Positions 40,545 to 51,500 of a stretch of 64,000 nucleotides of DNA are shown here, in pieces. Source of the stretch: Salvia splendens (lineage: Eukaryota; Streptophyta; Magnoliopsida; Lamiales; Lamiaceae). Numbering within the stretch: the first letter of the stretch is position 1; every line of letters begins with the position of its first letter. The translations under genes were made by a program, and so were the position numbers. The stretch covers positions 10,207,968 through 10,271,967 of the forward strand of contig NC_056051.1 in the NCBI RefSeq assembly GCF_004379255.2, read 5' to 3'. The notes under the pieces were generated by a model. It did no database searches. It was not told the DNA's origin and saw only the letters and a program-made list of their open reading frames with translations.

Positions 40545-41925
40545 TGCAATGGAGATGCCCAACTCCGAGGAGGTGGCCGGAATTTCGCCGGCGCCGGCGA
40601 GCCGGAGTGTGCTGGACCAACACCCAACCGGTGCAAGTACAATGCATCACATGGGTCCTAGGCTAGATGATGGGGTGGCATGTGATGTGTTGGAATCATG
40701 TGACTTGCAAAAAGAGGTAGAAACAAAGACCACTTTGCATGGGGAAGAAGGTGTTGCTCCAAATGGGGAAAATGACAAGTTGTACTCACAAGCAACACCA
40801 TGTGCTACTTTCCTCCACCTTGAGGCTGATGCACTCATGGAAGACCGTGCCCCTGTTGCACAACCGCCGGAGCCGTCGCCGGAAAAGCTGGCACGCCGGA
40901 ATATTCGCCGGAAACGCTGGCACCGCCGGCGAATGTGTGGAAGGCAGCAATGAATCACTCCAACCGCGGGGTGACCGGGGCCATGGAGAGTTCATCGGCC
41001 CCAAATCGAAAGCCCGAGCCAATCCCCTTGGACGACGGCAAGACCAAGCCTTTGGGGACAGCCAGCTCTTATGAAGGTACGCCATCGCTCTCCTTTTCCG
41101 ATTTTGAAACGGATTTTCTTTCGGAGAAGCTAGGGCTAGCTATTGTCGGGAAGTTCTCCCATTCACTCCCGTCCACAACCCAAATTCAAAAAAGCCTTAG
41201 TGGCATGGGGCTAGTTGGAGCATTCACATGGAAATACTTGAATGCTAAGCATATTTTACTCCAATTTCAAGAGGTGACCGATTATGCTAAGGTGCTAAAT
41301 GGCCCTAATGGGAGTCCGAATTGGTATGTTGATAGCCATCCGATGAGGGTGTTCAAGTGGGCGCCGGATTTTGACACGTTCTTTGAGTCGCCAATTGTTG
41401 CCGTGTGGTGTAACATATTGGGTATACCGGCTCATCTCTATGAGGAATCGGGGTAGAGACAAGGGTCGCCGAGCACCATACAAGGAGAACCTCTCAAGCC
41501 ATGCCGCCAAGATCATCCACCATGAGTGGCGCCCAAAGGCGAATGCTCGGCCTGGCACTCCATCGTCCATTGGACAGTTGGAGAAGCCCAAAGATTGTAA
41601 CAACCATGCGGATTACATCGTGGGTACATTGGGTGCGGGATCGTCGAAGTCAAGAGTGGCTAGTAGGAGTCACCCAAGTGTAAATAAGGATGGCTTCCAA
41701 TTGGTGTCAAGGAAGAGGAAAGGAAAAGTGCATGAGGGCGATATGCACACCAAGGCTCCACACGTGGATGATTGGCATTTGAAGGAGAATGTTGCTACAG
41801 TGAGCTTTAGCTCCATGAGTGTCGCTTGTGGGCGCCCCAACCGGGAGATAGAGGGCCACATCGAGGACCTTGATCCAAGAGGGCATGTACCTAGCGGAGG
41901 TATCCCTATTGCGGGCCTTAGCTAG
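40545..41925 (+). pseudogene. B2 ORF1 (DUF4283-like), missing the zinc knuckle
   Basis: Reads MGPRLDDGVACDVLESCDLQ and YSQATPCATFLHLEADALME, then after a frame change near 40900-40935 LSEKLGLAIVGKFSHSLPST, WKYLNAKHILLQFQEVTDYA, DSHPMRVFKWAPDFDTFFES and IPAHLYEESG. There an internal deletion removes the second half of the DUF4283-like domain and the CCHC knuckle. The frame resumes with HEWRPKANARPG and the C-terminal DGFQLVSRKRKGKVHEG, ending PSGGIPIAGLS and a stop at 41925. It would not bind nucleic acid through the knuckle. Confidence 0.82.
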
Positions 41926-42135
41926 GTGATGGACGGAAGTGTTGGGGATACAAAGGTTGTATCAAATGGTAATTGGATTTTGAGAGTATATAGATGACCA
42001 CCTCTAGTTGTTAGGGAAGCCCTTGTTGTACTCTAATTTGTCATGCCTTGGAGAGTCGTCACTTTTGGGGGACTCGGTGTATGTTTGTTTGTAACCAATG
42101 GTTTTGGTAATGCACAGGTGTGGGTCCGCCTCAAC
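41926..42135 (+). other. B2 3'UTR
   Basis: Similar along its length to the B1 3'UTR (gatgaccacctctagttg; gcccttgttgtactctaatt; ggtaatgcacagg). It is truncated within the CCTCCGCC that starts the terminal stem. Confidence 0.7.
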
Positions 42136-42380
42136 CCTCCGCCGATTGGCTTTCCATCCTGCAACAAAACAGCTCCTATGCCTACTCCAGATGCATCACA
42201 TTCAAGCTCAAACATGTTATCAAAGTTAGGCAAAGAAAGAATTGGTGCAGTTGTAAGTTTTTCTTTAAGGCGATTAAAAGCATGCTCTTGTTTTTCTCCC
42301 CAATAAAAACAAATATCCTTTTTCACAATTTCATTCAAAGATGCAGCAATTGTACTAAAATCCTTGACAAACCTCCTATA
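42136..42380 (-). pseudogene. Ty3/gypsy pol: RT end and RNase H start
   Basis: Minus strand: [40 protein letters not shown] and [20 protein letters not shown], then GKPI. It joins in frame to the RT palm piece at 45368-45039 once B1 is removed ([12 protein letters not shown]). It is cut at GKPI by B2. Confidence 0.88.
42369..42380 (+). repeat. Target-site duplication of LINE B1, left copy
   Basis: aaacctcctata, repeated at 45039-45050 after the B1 A run. It lies in gypsy RT sequence. Confidence 0.85.
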
Positions 42381-42736
42381 CAAATTTAGCCATAGGGGTG
42401 TCACCTCCCAGTTGTGCAGCTGGGAACGTTGGGCACGCCATCGTAGGTAAATTCTCTAAGTTGCTTAGAGAGAGAAGCTCTCCCTTCTCTCTAGAATTCG
42501 CCCTCTCTTTCTCCCTCCCCTTCGAGGGAGGTGAAATGTGATTGTTGCATCCCACAAATGATGAAGTCCGGTGATAAGTCGTCGGAAGGGGATGCCGCGG
42601 CCTTGGTTCACACGGCGCAGCCCCTCAACTAGCCGGAATGGAATTTCCACTCACTTGCACGGCCAAAAACAAAACGGGTTGGCACACCGCACCCGGAGAA
42701 GTCACGACGCGCTCTCATACGCGCCGGGCTAGAAGT

Positions 42737-42745
42737 TAGTTCGGT

Positions 42746-42749
<4 letters not shown>
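42737..42749 (+). repeat. Target-site duplication of SINE-2, left copy
   Basis: tagttcggtggtt, repeated at 42949-42961. Confidence 0.88.
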
Positions 42750-42785
<36 letters not shown>

Positions 42786-42948
42786 AAATTAACTTCATAT
42801 ATTTATATCATATATATGAAGGAGGAAATTACAAATCAACTCCTATAACAAGGAGGAAAGACAAATTACGCCACCAGGGTTCGAACTCGAGACCTCCAGG
42901 ATGGACGCGGTATCCAGCAACCTTTACCGCTAGGCCAAGGGGCTTGGA
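42750..42948 (-). mobile_element. tRNA-derived SINE-2 inserted in B1
   Basis: The minus strand starts with a tRNA-like head: A box TGGCCTAGCGG (42937-42927) and B box GAGTTCGAACCC (42888-42877). A body of about 90 bases follows, then ten T and about 31 A (on the plus strand, A at 42779-42788 and T at 42748-42778). It has a 13-bp target duplication. About 200 bp in all. It needs LINE enzymes in trans. The head resembles a tRNA, but the 3' acceptor arm is missing. Confidence 0.85.
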
Positions 42949-42961
42949 TAGTTCGGTGGTT
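42949..42961 (+). repeat. Target-site duplication of SINE-2, right copy
   Basis: tagttcggtggtt, matching 42737-42749. Confidence 0.88.
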
Positions 42962-44794
42962 AGTAGGGCTAAGAAAACGATGGTCTTTGAAATGGCTGAT
43001 TGTCTCTTCGCCAAACACCATGGAGAAGATAAGAGGCCGCTGGAAAATGAGCAAGCCCTCATTGGGGAGATGTTGAGCTCTTTAGCTCAAATGGCAAAGG
43101 ATGGGAGTGCGCCGGCGGGTGGAAGGGATAGAACTGCCGGCGAGGGGGTGGCCGGGAATGTCACCGGCGCCGGCTGGTCGGAGTCATGAGGATCCACGCT
43201 TGGAGTGTGAGTTGGTCAACAATGTGGACATTGCAAGTACAATCTCCCACGTGAAGTGGCTTGGGATGGGTTGGCATGTGATGGTTTGGATGCATGTGAC
43301 TCACACAAGGAGAAAAAGAGAAAGGCCACTTTATATGGGAAAGAATATGATGGTCCATTTGTGGAAGGTGCCATTTTGAATTCAAAATCAGCACCTTGTT
43401 CTATCCATCTCCCTTTTGGCAACGATGGAGGCAAGGGGGATCGCACCCCCGACACATGGCCGCCGGAGTTCTCGCCGGAAAACCTGGTCTCGCCGGCGAA
43501 CGCTTGGAAGGAGGCCAAAGACCTCTTCTCACATGGGGGGACGGGGTCCATGGTGGGGGCTCCAAACCCACACATTTCTTGTAAGGCCAAGCCAATCACT
43601 CTTGACGCCGGCAAGGCCAAGCCTATGGGGACGGCTGGCTGCCAAGAAGGTATCCCATCTCTCTCCTTTACCGATTTAGAAACGGAATATCTCTCGGAAA
43701 AACTAGGATTAGCCATAGTCGGGAAGTTCTCCCATTCGCTCCCTACTACGCCTCAAATTCAAAAGAGTGTCGGGGGCATGGGGTTAGTTGGCTCTTTCAT
43801 ATGGAAATACTTGAATGCTAAACATATCTTACTCCAATTCCAAGATGTGGCTGATTATGCCAAGGTGTTAAACGGTCCTAATGGAAATCCGGTATGGTAT
43901 ATTGATATTCATCCGATGAGGGTGTTCAAATGGGCACCGAATTTTGATACGTTCTTCGAGTCGTCGATCGTTGCAGTGTGGTGTAATATCATGGGAGTCC
44001 CGACCCACCTATTTGAGGAATCGGCCCTCATGGCGATCGGCAAGCTCCTAGGCAAGCCGTTGCAAGCGGATCATGCCACAATCAATCAAACCCGGCTCTC
44101 CTTTGCTAGGATATGTGTGGAGATTGATATCTCCAACCCCCCGACGGAGGAGATCATTCTAAACATCCTAGGCAAAGAATCAAGACACAAAGTGGCATGG
44201 GATCGTATCCCATTGTTTTGCGAGAATTGTAAGCATGTTGGGCACGTCATTGATGAATGTTATGCATTGGGAAGGAAGGGACGAGCAGGAGGCAAGGTCC
44301 ACCGAGCATCAACAAAGGTGTTCCATCCTAGCCATGTCCCCAAGACCATTCGCTAAGAGTGGCGTCCAAAAGCGGCGACTAGGGTTGGCACCTTACCGAA
44401 TAGTGACCACACGAAAAAGGAGAACGAAAGTGACAACCAAGAGGAGAGCAAGGAGGCCACAATGGATGCTGATCCGCGGAGCTCAAGAGCGTCCTTTGGG
44501 AGTCAACCGAGTGTGGATGAGGATGGGTTCCAATTGGTGTCACGGAAAAGGAAAGGCAAGGATCGTAAGGGAGAAACGCACTCCAAGGCTCAACACATTG
44601 ATCATTGGCGCTCAAAGGACAATGTGGCTATGGTTTCATTTGATCGAAATGAATCTAGCGCGAACGAGCCAAGAACTTTCTCAATGAGTGTCTCATGTGG
44701 GCTCCCCGACCGGGAGAAAGAAGGCTTCATCGAGGAACTTGATCCGGGAGGGATTATCCATCGCGGGGGTATCCCTATTGCGGGTCTCAATTGA

Positions 44795-45038
44795 GGGATG
44801 AAGTTATGTTTTGTCATGGGAAGGTCCTGTCATGTTAATTGTAATAGGATTGCTAAGAGTACATTGATGACCACTCTAGTTGATAAGGAGGCCCTCGTTG
44901 TACTCTAATTGGTTGTTACGAATTGTCACTTTCGGGCTATTCGGTGTTTTGATTGTCCGTTGCAATTGACTTTGGTAATGCACAGGAGTGGGTCCTCCTT
45001 AACCCTCCACCCTCGTGGTGCTTTTTTTTTAAAAAAAA
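44795..45038 (+). other. B1 3'UTR, terminal stem-loop and T/A tail
   Basis: About 230 bases related to the B2 3'UTR and the 11766 scrap. The stem-loop at 45008-45020 is CACC ctcgt GGTG. It is followed by c, nine T and ten A. The GTATG/GGTCC hairpin of the autonomous copies is not evident here. Confidence 0.7.
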
Positions 45039-45050
45039 AAACCTCCTATA
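45039..45050 (+). repeat. Target-site duplication of LINE B1, right copy
   Basis: aaacctcctata after the A run; the first As are shared with the tail. Confidence 0.85.
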
Positions 45051-45378
45051 AAAACTTGCAAGACCGTGAAAACTTCTAACTTGTGCTACATTTTGAGGAA
45101 TTGGCCATTCTAAAATAGCTCTCACCTTCTCCTTTTCCATTTCAATCCCATTAGCACTTATAACAAAACCCAGAAAAACAACTTTATCCATGCAAAAAGA
45201 ACACTTTTTGAGATTTGCATACAATGATTCTTTTCGTAAGGTATCCAAAACTGCACGCACATGGTTAAGATGTTCATCCATATTTTTGCTATAGACAAGA
45301 ATATCATCAAAATAAACAACCACAAATTTTCCAATGAATTTTCTCAAAACATGGTGCATCAATCTCATGAAAGTACTT
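45039..45378 (-). pseudogene. Ty3/gypsy RT palm segment
   Basis: Minus strand: MRLMHHVLRKFIGKF, VVVYFDDILVYSKNMDEHLN (catalytic YFDD), VRAVLDTLRKESLYANLKKC, FLGFVISANGIEMEKEKVRA, QVRSFHGLASFYRRF. It joins at NAPSNF|MRLMHH to the RT N-terminus at 60606-60228, with LINE J between them. There are no stops in this piece. Confidence 0.9.
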
Positions 45379-45542
45379 TTTTTTTATCAAACACCTTCAC
45401 GATGGAGGGTTCGTGGTTCCCTCATCCCTATATATCAAAAAATAGTTCTCGGTTACATTTGCCCTAGCACAAGACTAACGGATACAAATAACTATTACAA
45501 CCAGAAAACAAGAACTATCAAAAAAGAAGTCACCACAAGAGT

Positions 45543-45558
45543 AAGTAGGGCTCGTGTC
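45543..45558 (+). repeat. Target-site duplication of LINE F, left copy
   Basis: aagtagggctcgtgtc, repeated at 52623-52638. It lies in the 3'UTR of LINE J. Confidence 0.92.
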
Positions 45559-45886
45559 GAAGGAAGGGATGGATTTTGTTGATTCTAGAGAGAGACGCTC
45601 TCACTTCTCTCTAGCAATACCCCCATCTTGATTGCCCGCCACCCCTCATACACACCCGAACTGCCGCTACTCTTGCCCGCCGACCACCACAACTCGCCCC
45701 CCACCCCACAGCCCGCCGAGACCCTTCCCACGCCGGTCGGCGCCCCACCCGCTGCCAACCCCGACGACTCTCAATCCTTGTACGGCGTCGTCAACCCTCC
45801 ACCCGACCTGGTCGGCACTCTCAATCGTGAGCCCCCACGACCGGCCCTCAAGGTCAGCCTTTGGCCGGTCACTCTCTAGATCGGCC

Positions 45887-48539
45887 ATGCCGGATCCCCC
45901 CCGAACCCCACTCCGGCCGCACCGGACCCCGAGGAGGCTAGGCATATCTCGGACCACCTCATGGTCTTTCACTCAAGCGAAGACCCAACACCGAGGCATC
46001 CGGCCAAAGGAGTGAAATTGCAAAACAAGAAGAATAGGAGGATGGCTAGGAAGGGCACGCCGGCACCTCTCACCAAAGGTCTTGGCCGGAAAAGATTTGT
46101 ACCTCCCCTCTTCCGGAGGACAAACAACTTAGGAAGAAGCTTGACTTTGGAGACGAAGAGACTTCCGAGGCTGACGGCCCCGGCACGAGCTCCGCCATAG
46201 ATAACCCCAAATGCAAGGTAACATTATTTCCTACATGCCCTATCGATAGCCATGATGCACAAGGCTCGGGAACCATTCCTAAGGTCTCTAACCCCGAGGA
46301 TGAAGCCCACATGGAGGTGGTGGTTCACGGAGACGCTCCGGCAGCAGAGGCGGCGCCACCCCTCGACCATGGAACCGCCATGGACGAGATGACCGTTGAA
46401 GGTGATGTTGGTGGAACCCTAGGCGTATCCCAAGAGGATTTGACCGCTGCATGCAAGCCAAAAAGTACTTTGGGGAATGAGCTAGTCAACTTTCCCGAAA
46501 TGGCTTCAAGAACAAACCACCTTTCGGAAAGTGCTTTTGTTCCTTTCCAAAACCGGAAGGCACATGTGGAGCCTTGCTCATCTCACCCAATGCAGCACAT
46601 GGAGCCAAAAAGAATGATATCCTCCATATCATCGATTTGGCTGCCGCGGAGACACTCGATGCAACGGCGGCGCAGCCTCTCCTCGCCGGTCCACCTCCGG
46701 CCATGGTCTACACGTTGAAGGATAACCTCCTCCTAAATAGGGGAGACAAAGAGATCGAGTCAAATGTACCTCGTATTGAAAATGACTCATCCCTTGAAGA
46801 TTTCCCACCCCTCGAAAAAGGAAGGACTCAGAAGATCCGAGCATCATTCGAGACCGGCTCGACGTTTGAGAGACCGGGGGGACTGAAGCCCCCCCGAGAC
46901 ACGCCCGCGACCTCAGCCTCGGATACGAATGTGATGGACCCGAAGCGGACCGAGATGGAGATGGAAACACCGAGGCCACCCGATGAACCCATGTACGAGA
47001 GGGAACCGGTAGAAAGATCCCAAACCGAAACAAACCTTGGGGCTAAACCGAGAGGCAATCCGATAAACAACTTCTTAGGAGGTGAAGGGGTGACGGGTGT
47101 ACGTAGCCCCACTAAGCAAAAATCCATGGCCGAGATGGTGCGGGAGACGTCGGCTGAAGAAGGCCCGCAAGTCTTTGTCCCGGAGAACATCCAAAACATC
47201 AGCTTTGCTTCCATGTCAAACGGAGTGCCAGCCATCTACTTCTCCGGGTTGGAAATCCAACGGTTGGCCTCATCTCTCGGCCACGCTATTGTTGGTAAGT
47301 TCTCGCACTCAATCCCGGCTTCCTCCCAAATCCAAAAGGCTCTTGACAATATTAAATTTAGGCGTGGTTATTCTTGGAAATATATTAACGCCAAACATAT
47401 TCTTGTTCAATTTGAGGACATGGCGGATTATGCTCGGCTCCTTAGTGGACCCAAAGGAACACCGGTGTGGTTCATTGATCGGCATCCGATGAGAGTCTTC
47501 AAATGGTCTCCGGATTTTGACGCATATTGTGAGTCCCCAATTGCGGCGATATGGTGCAACCTAATTGGTCTCCCGATCCACCTATATGACCATTCGGCCC
47601 TCTACGCCATTGGGAAACTCCTTGGTAATCCGATCCAAGTAGATAAAGCTACGGCCAACAAATCGAGACTCTTCCTTTGCGCGGCTTTGCATCGAAATCG
47701 ACATCACAAAGCCACCGCCCGACGAGATCATCCTTGACATTTGTGGGCGACCTTTGGTGCAGCAAGTAAAGTGGGATAAGATCCCGTCCTACTGTGGAGA
47801 ATGTAAACATGTGGGACACAAGAGTGAAGTTTGCTATGCATCCGGGAAGGTGGATCGACCTCCAAAACGAAACTACAACATAGCAACACCAAAACAGCCA
47901 CAACATGGAGGGACTGGACCTAAGAAGAACAATGCTGAACCGAGGCAAACCGATAATAACATGGAATGGAAACAACAAGGGAAGCATAAGGGAAAGGAAA
48001 GCAACACCCGAAAGAACCCGAAAGCCAACGTGCATTCGGGGGCGGGGTGGTCGGGCCCGGACTTTTTTGGAGATTTGCAAGATGTGGGGAGTAAGGACAT
48101 GACCATTGCACATGATGCGCAAAACTTCAATCAACCAAAAGGGACACCCGCTAAGCCCCCATTTTATGGACGTGGGCGCGGGGGTAAGCCAATTGGAGCA
48201 GACATGGCGCGGCGTGATGTGATCCCGGCCTCGGATGACCTTGTGCAACCCACAGGCCATTTTAAACCCTTTGATCTTGAGAAACCCGAGGCACATGGCT
48301 CATCAAGCCACATGAGTACCAATCGTTATTTCTCCCTCATGGCTCGAGAGAACTTCATGGAGAATGATAGTGAAGACGAAGAACATTGGGAAGATTCCAA
48401 TTCTCACAATGAAAATGATAATAATGGAGCCAATCCAGCCCTTCTGGAGGCCGGGGCATCCCATGGAGGGAATGATCTTCAAATCATAGAATTCCAAGGG
48501 GGGACGTCAATCCCACCGGGTACGAAACCCTCTTGTTAA
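45887..48539 (+). pseudogene. LINE F ORF1, frameshifted
   Basis: ATG at 45887 (MPDPP). The frame shifts at a C run within the first 10 codons, again near 46130-46200 and near 46600-46640, then is open at 46574-47737: [95 protein letters not shown]. Another shift near 47680 precedes the knuckle part (47754 on): WDKIPSYCGECKHVGHKSEV, HMSTNRYFSLMARENFMEND, ending IPPGTKPSC and TAA at 48539. The domain order is as in A2. Confidence 0.87.
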
Positions 48540-48541
48540 TC

Positions 48542-51500
48542 ATGTCATTAAATTTTCTATTTTGGAACTTTAGGGGAATCGCGAACGCGTCAACCCAAAA
48601 CGTCCTAAAAAGACTAATTAAATCTCATAATATTTGCTTTCTTGCAATAATGGAGCCGCTTACCACCCCTAACCCGGACAAATTCTCGAGAATACTGGGG
48701 CTATCTTTCAAGGGGTCGAACATCAATGGGAAAATATGGATCTTCGTGGAGGAAGGGATGGATTTTGACGTGGTGGATGACTCGGAACAGCTGTTGCATG
48801 GGAGGTTCACCTGCTCTCGGATCCCAGCCCCTATTTTGATCTCGGCCGTATATGCTAAATGCACGAGAGAGGAGCGGCATGCACTCTGGGAGAAGATGAG
48901 GGACACTACCCAAGTATCGGAAGGATTGCCTTGGTTTATTGGAGGGGACTTCAACACAATCCTCTCCTCTCGAGATAGGTTGGGGAGCGACACAAACCGA
49001 CAGGCTGAAATGGTGGATTTTGCCGAGGCCATTGAGGACTGCAGACTATTGGACCCAGGCTATGATGGGTCAGAATTCACTTGGGCTAAGAATGGCCTCA
49101 TGGAAAGGTTGGATAGGGTGCTGATTAGCGAGACGACGTCCCAATGTTTGATGCAATAAGAGTCACGAACCTCCCCCGCATTGCTTCGGAACATGGCCCG
49201 CTCCTGGTCAGAAGCAGGCTGCCCAACACCCACGGGGGTGGTAGAGCATTTCGGTTCCAAAACATGTGGGTCCGGCACGAGGGATTTGGCGAGTTGGTGC
49301 GTGAAGATTGGATAGCTCCCTCGGAGGCGGAGGGCCTCCTCAACTTGAAGATCAAGCTGGCTAGGATCAAACAAACGTTTAAGAGGTGGAACAAAGAGGT
49401 TTTTGGAAATATACACGCCAATCTCAAAAATTGTGAAGAGAACATTGCAGTGGCCCAAGCAGATTTTGAAGAAGATCCCTCGGCCCGGAATAGAATGGAG
49501 GTCAACAAACAAATTGCTGAGTACATCCTCCTTCTTAAGATGGAGGAAGACTTTTGGCGTCAGAAGGCTGCCCTCCGTTGGCTAGACGATGGGGATAAGA
49601 ACACAAGGTTTTACCAAAGTTGGGTGAAGCAGAAGAAGATTCGGCTGCGTATCCACAAGATCACCACTAATGGATGTGAACTCACGGACGACAAGGCCAT
49701 CAAAGATTCGGCGGTCGAGTTCTTTCAAAACCTCCTTGCCCCAAGCCAACCGGAGCTCGCGGAACCGAACTTTAACCTCTTACACCAACTCCCTCCCTCG
49801 GAGCAATTGGCGGCCCTCCCTAATCCCCCGGATGCGGAGGAGGTGAAGCGAGCAGTGTTTGATATCTCGGCCAATAGTGCGCCCGGCCCGGATGGCTTCT
49901 CGGCTTTATTCTTCCAATCAAGTTGGGGCATTGTGGGACCAGATGTGGTGGCGGCGGTTAGGCAATTCTTTGGTGGGGCCTTCCTCCCCCGAAGCTTCAC
50001 GGCCACGAGTATCGTACTCATCCCCAAGAAGCCTATACCCGAGACTTGGGGAGACTATAGGCCCATTAGCTTATGTAACGTGATCAATAAGGTGATTACT
50101 AAAGTACTCACGAGGCGACTCGCCCCATTCCTTCCATGTGTTGTTGCACCTAACCAAAGCGGGTTTGTCAAAGGGAGGCTACTCAACGACAATGTACTTC
50201 TTGCACAGGAGATGTTTCATGAGCTCCAAAGAAGCAACCAGCACCTAATGTTGCTATCAAGATTGACATGGCCAAGGCCTACGATCGGGTTCAATGGCCG
50301 TTCCTCCTAAAAGTCCTCAAGCAAATGGGATTTCCCGAGCAATGGGTGGCGCTCATCGAAAGATGTATTGGGACATGTTGGTTCTCGATTCTTATTAATG
50401 GGGCCCCGACGGGTTTCTTCAAATCCACTCGTGGGCTTAGGCAAGGGGACCCCATCTCCCCCGCCCTCTTTGTCCTTGCCGCGGACTATCTCTCGAGATC
50501 ACTTGATAAACTCATACTTGGAAACAAAGACATGACATACAACGCTACCCGAGGCAGCATGCAGATCAGCCACCTCGCGTATGCGGACGACATCATCATC
50601 TTCAAGCAAGCGGCCGCAAGCCCCCTCCGGAGGCTCCGTGTATGTCTGGATCATTATGCCGAGGTCTCCGGACAACAAATCAATCTCGGCAAGAGCAACT
50701 TCTATATTTCTGAGGCTCATGAAGGTTGGACAAACACAATCCAAAGTGAAGGAGGCTTCTCCCGAGGTACGTTCCCGTTCCTTTACCTTGGTGTCCCTAT
50801 TTACCGGGGGGTGAAGCGCACGGATATGTTTTTGTTCCTCCCAGAGAAAATCTCGGCTAGGATATCTGGGTGGGCATATCGGCACCTCTCCTTTGGGGGG
50901 AGACTTACCTTGATAAAAAGCACACTAGAGGCGATCCCCTTACATATTTTTCAAGCTATCGAGCCAACCGGTGGCGCCCTCAAACAACTCGACCAGCAAG
51001 TGGCTCGCTTCTTTTGGGGGTCGAGTAATGAGAAGAAAAGGACGCACTGGATTAGATGGGACCAGGTATGCCTACCCACGGCCGAAGGGGGCCTGGGCAT
51101 CCGTAAGATCAAAGAAGTCCTACGTGCCTTTAATATCAAGTTATGGTGGAGGTTCCGGGAACAGAACTCCCTTTGGGCTAAGTATATGATGGTCAAATAT
51201 TGTCAAAAGGCATCCCCACTCTCGGCTAGAGCTTCGGGAAGGAGTAGCCCTACTTGGAAGAGACTCTTGAAGGTTCGGGCACATGCACAACCGCACATCC
51301 GCTGGGTAGTGGGAAAAGGAAAAATTTTATTCTGGGATGACTTTTGGCTTGGAGAAGCGCCCTTGAGGGAACTTAGCCTCGACGATAGGGGAGGCCCTCT
51401 TGTCCATGTTGCAGATTTCATTGTGGATGAGGCCTGGAATGAGGCCAAATTACGAATGCTCCAAGCGCAAGCCGGCTTGGCGCAACATGCTGTCCGGAAG

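Larger units (their letters stand above)
40545..42135 (+). mobile_element. ORF1-only LINE B2, 5'-truncated
   Basis: Begins inside ORF1 (EMPNSEEVAGISPAPASRS) and ends with ORF1 followed directly by a 3'UTR of about 210 bases, reaching aaccctccgccgat before gypsy sequence resumes. There is no trace of an ORF2. About 25 gypsy codons are missing between its two flanks, so a target deletion is associated with it. The last part of the terminal stem-loop and the poly(A) are lost. Confidence 0.8.
42554..44794 (+). pseudogene. B1 ORF1: DUF4283-like plus CCHC protein, broken
   Basis: The first ATGs at about 42554 are followed by an early stop. SINE-2 (42750-42948) splits the N-terminal block that continues RAKKTMVFEMADCLF. 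Frame breaks lie near 43190-43256. From 43256 the frame is open for 366 codons: LSEKLGLAIVGKFSHSLPTT, WKYLNAKHILLQFQDVADYA, IHPMRVFKWAPNFDTFF, VWCNIMGVPTHLFEES, RICVEIDISNPPTEEI and the knuckle CENCKHVGHVIDEC. A TAA at 44354 replaces the His codon seen in B2. The same frame then runs through DGFQLVSRKRKGKDRKGE to IAGLN and the stop at 44794. The role is probably RNA binding, as in autonomous LINEs. Confidence 0.85.
42381..45038 (+). mobile_element. ORF1-only LINE B1, complete unit
   Basis: Flanked by a 12-bp target duplication. In order: about 80 bases of 5' filler, the LINE 5' motif (about 42458-42495), a leader, one ORF (ORF1), a 3'UTR of about 230 bases, the terminal stem-loop 45008-45020, T9 and A10. 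No endonuclease or RT sequence is present, and ORF1 is followed at once by the 3'UTR. B2 has the same layout, so this is a family structure and not a chance deletion. Compare mammalian HAL1 (ORF1-only L1). Confidence 0.85.
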
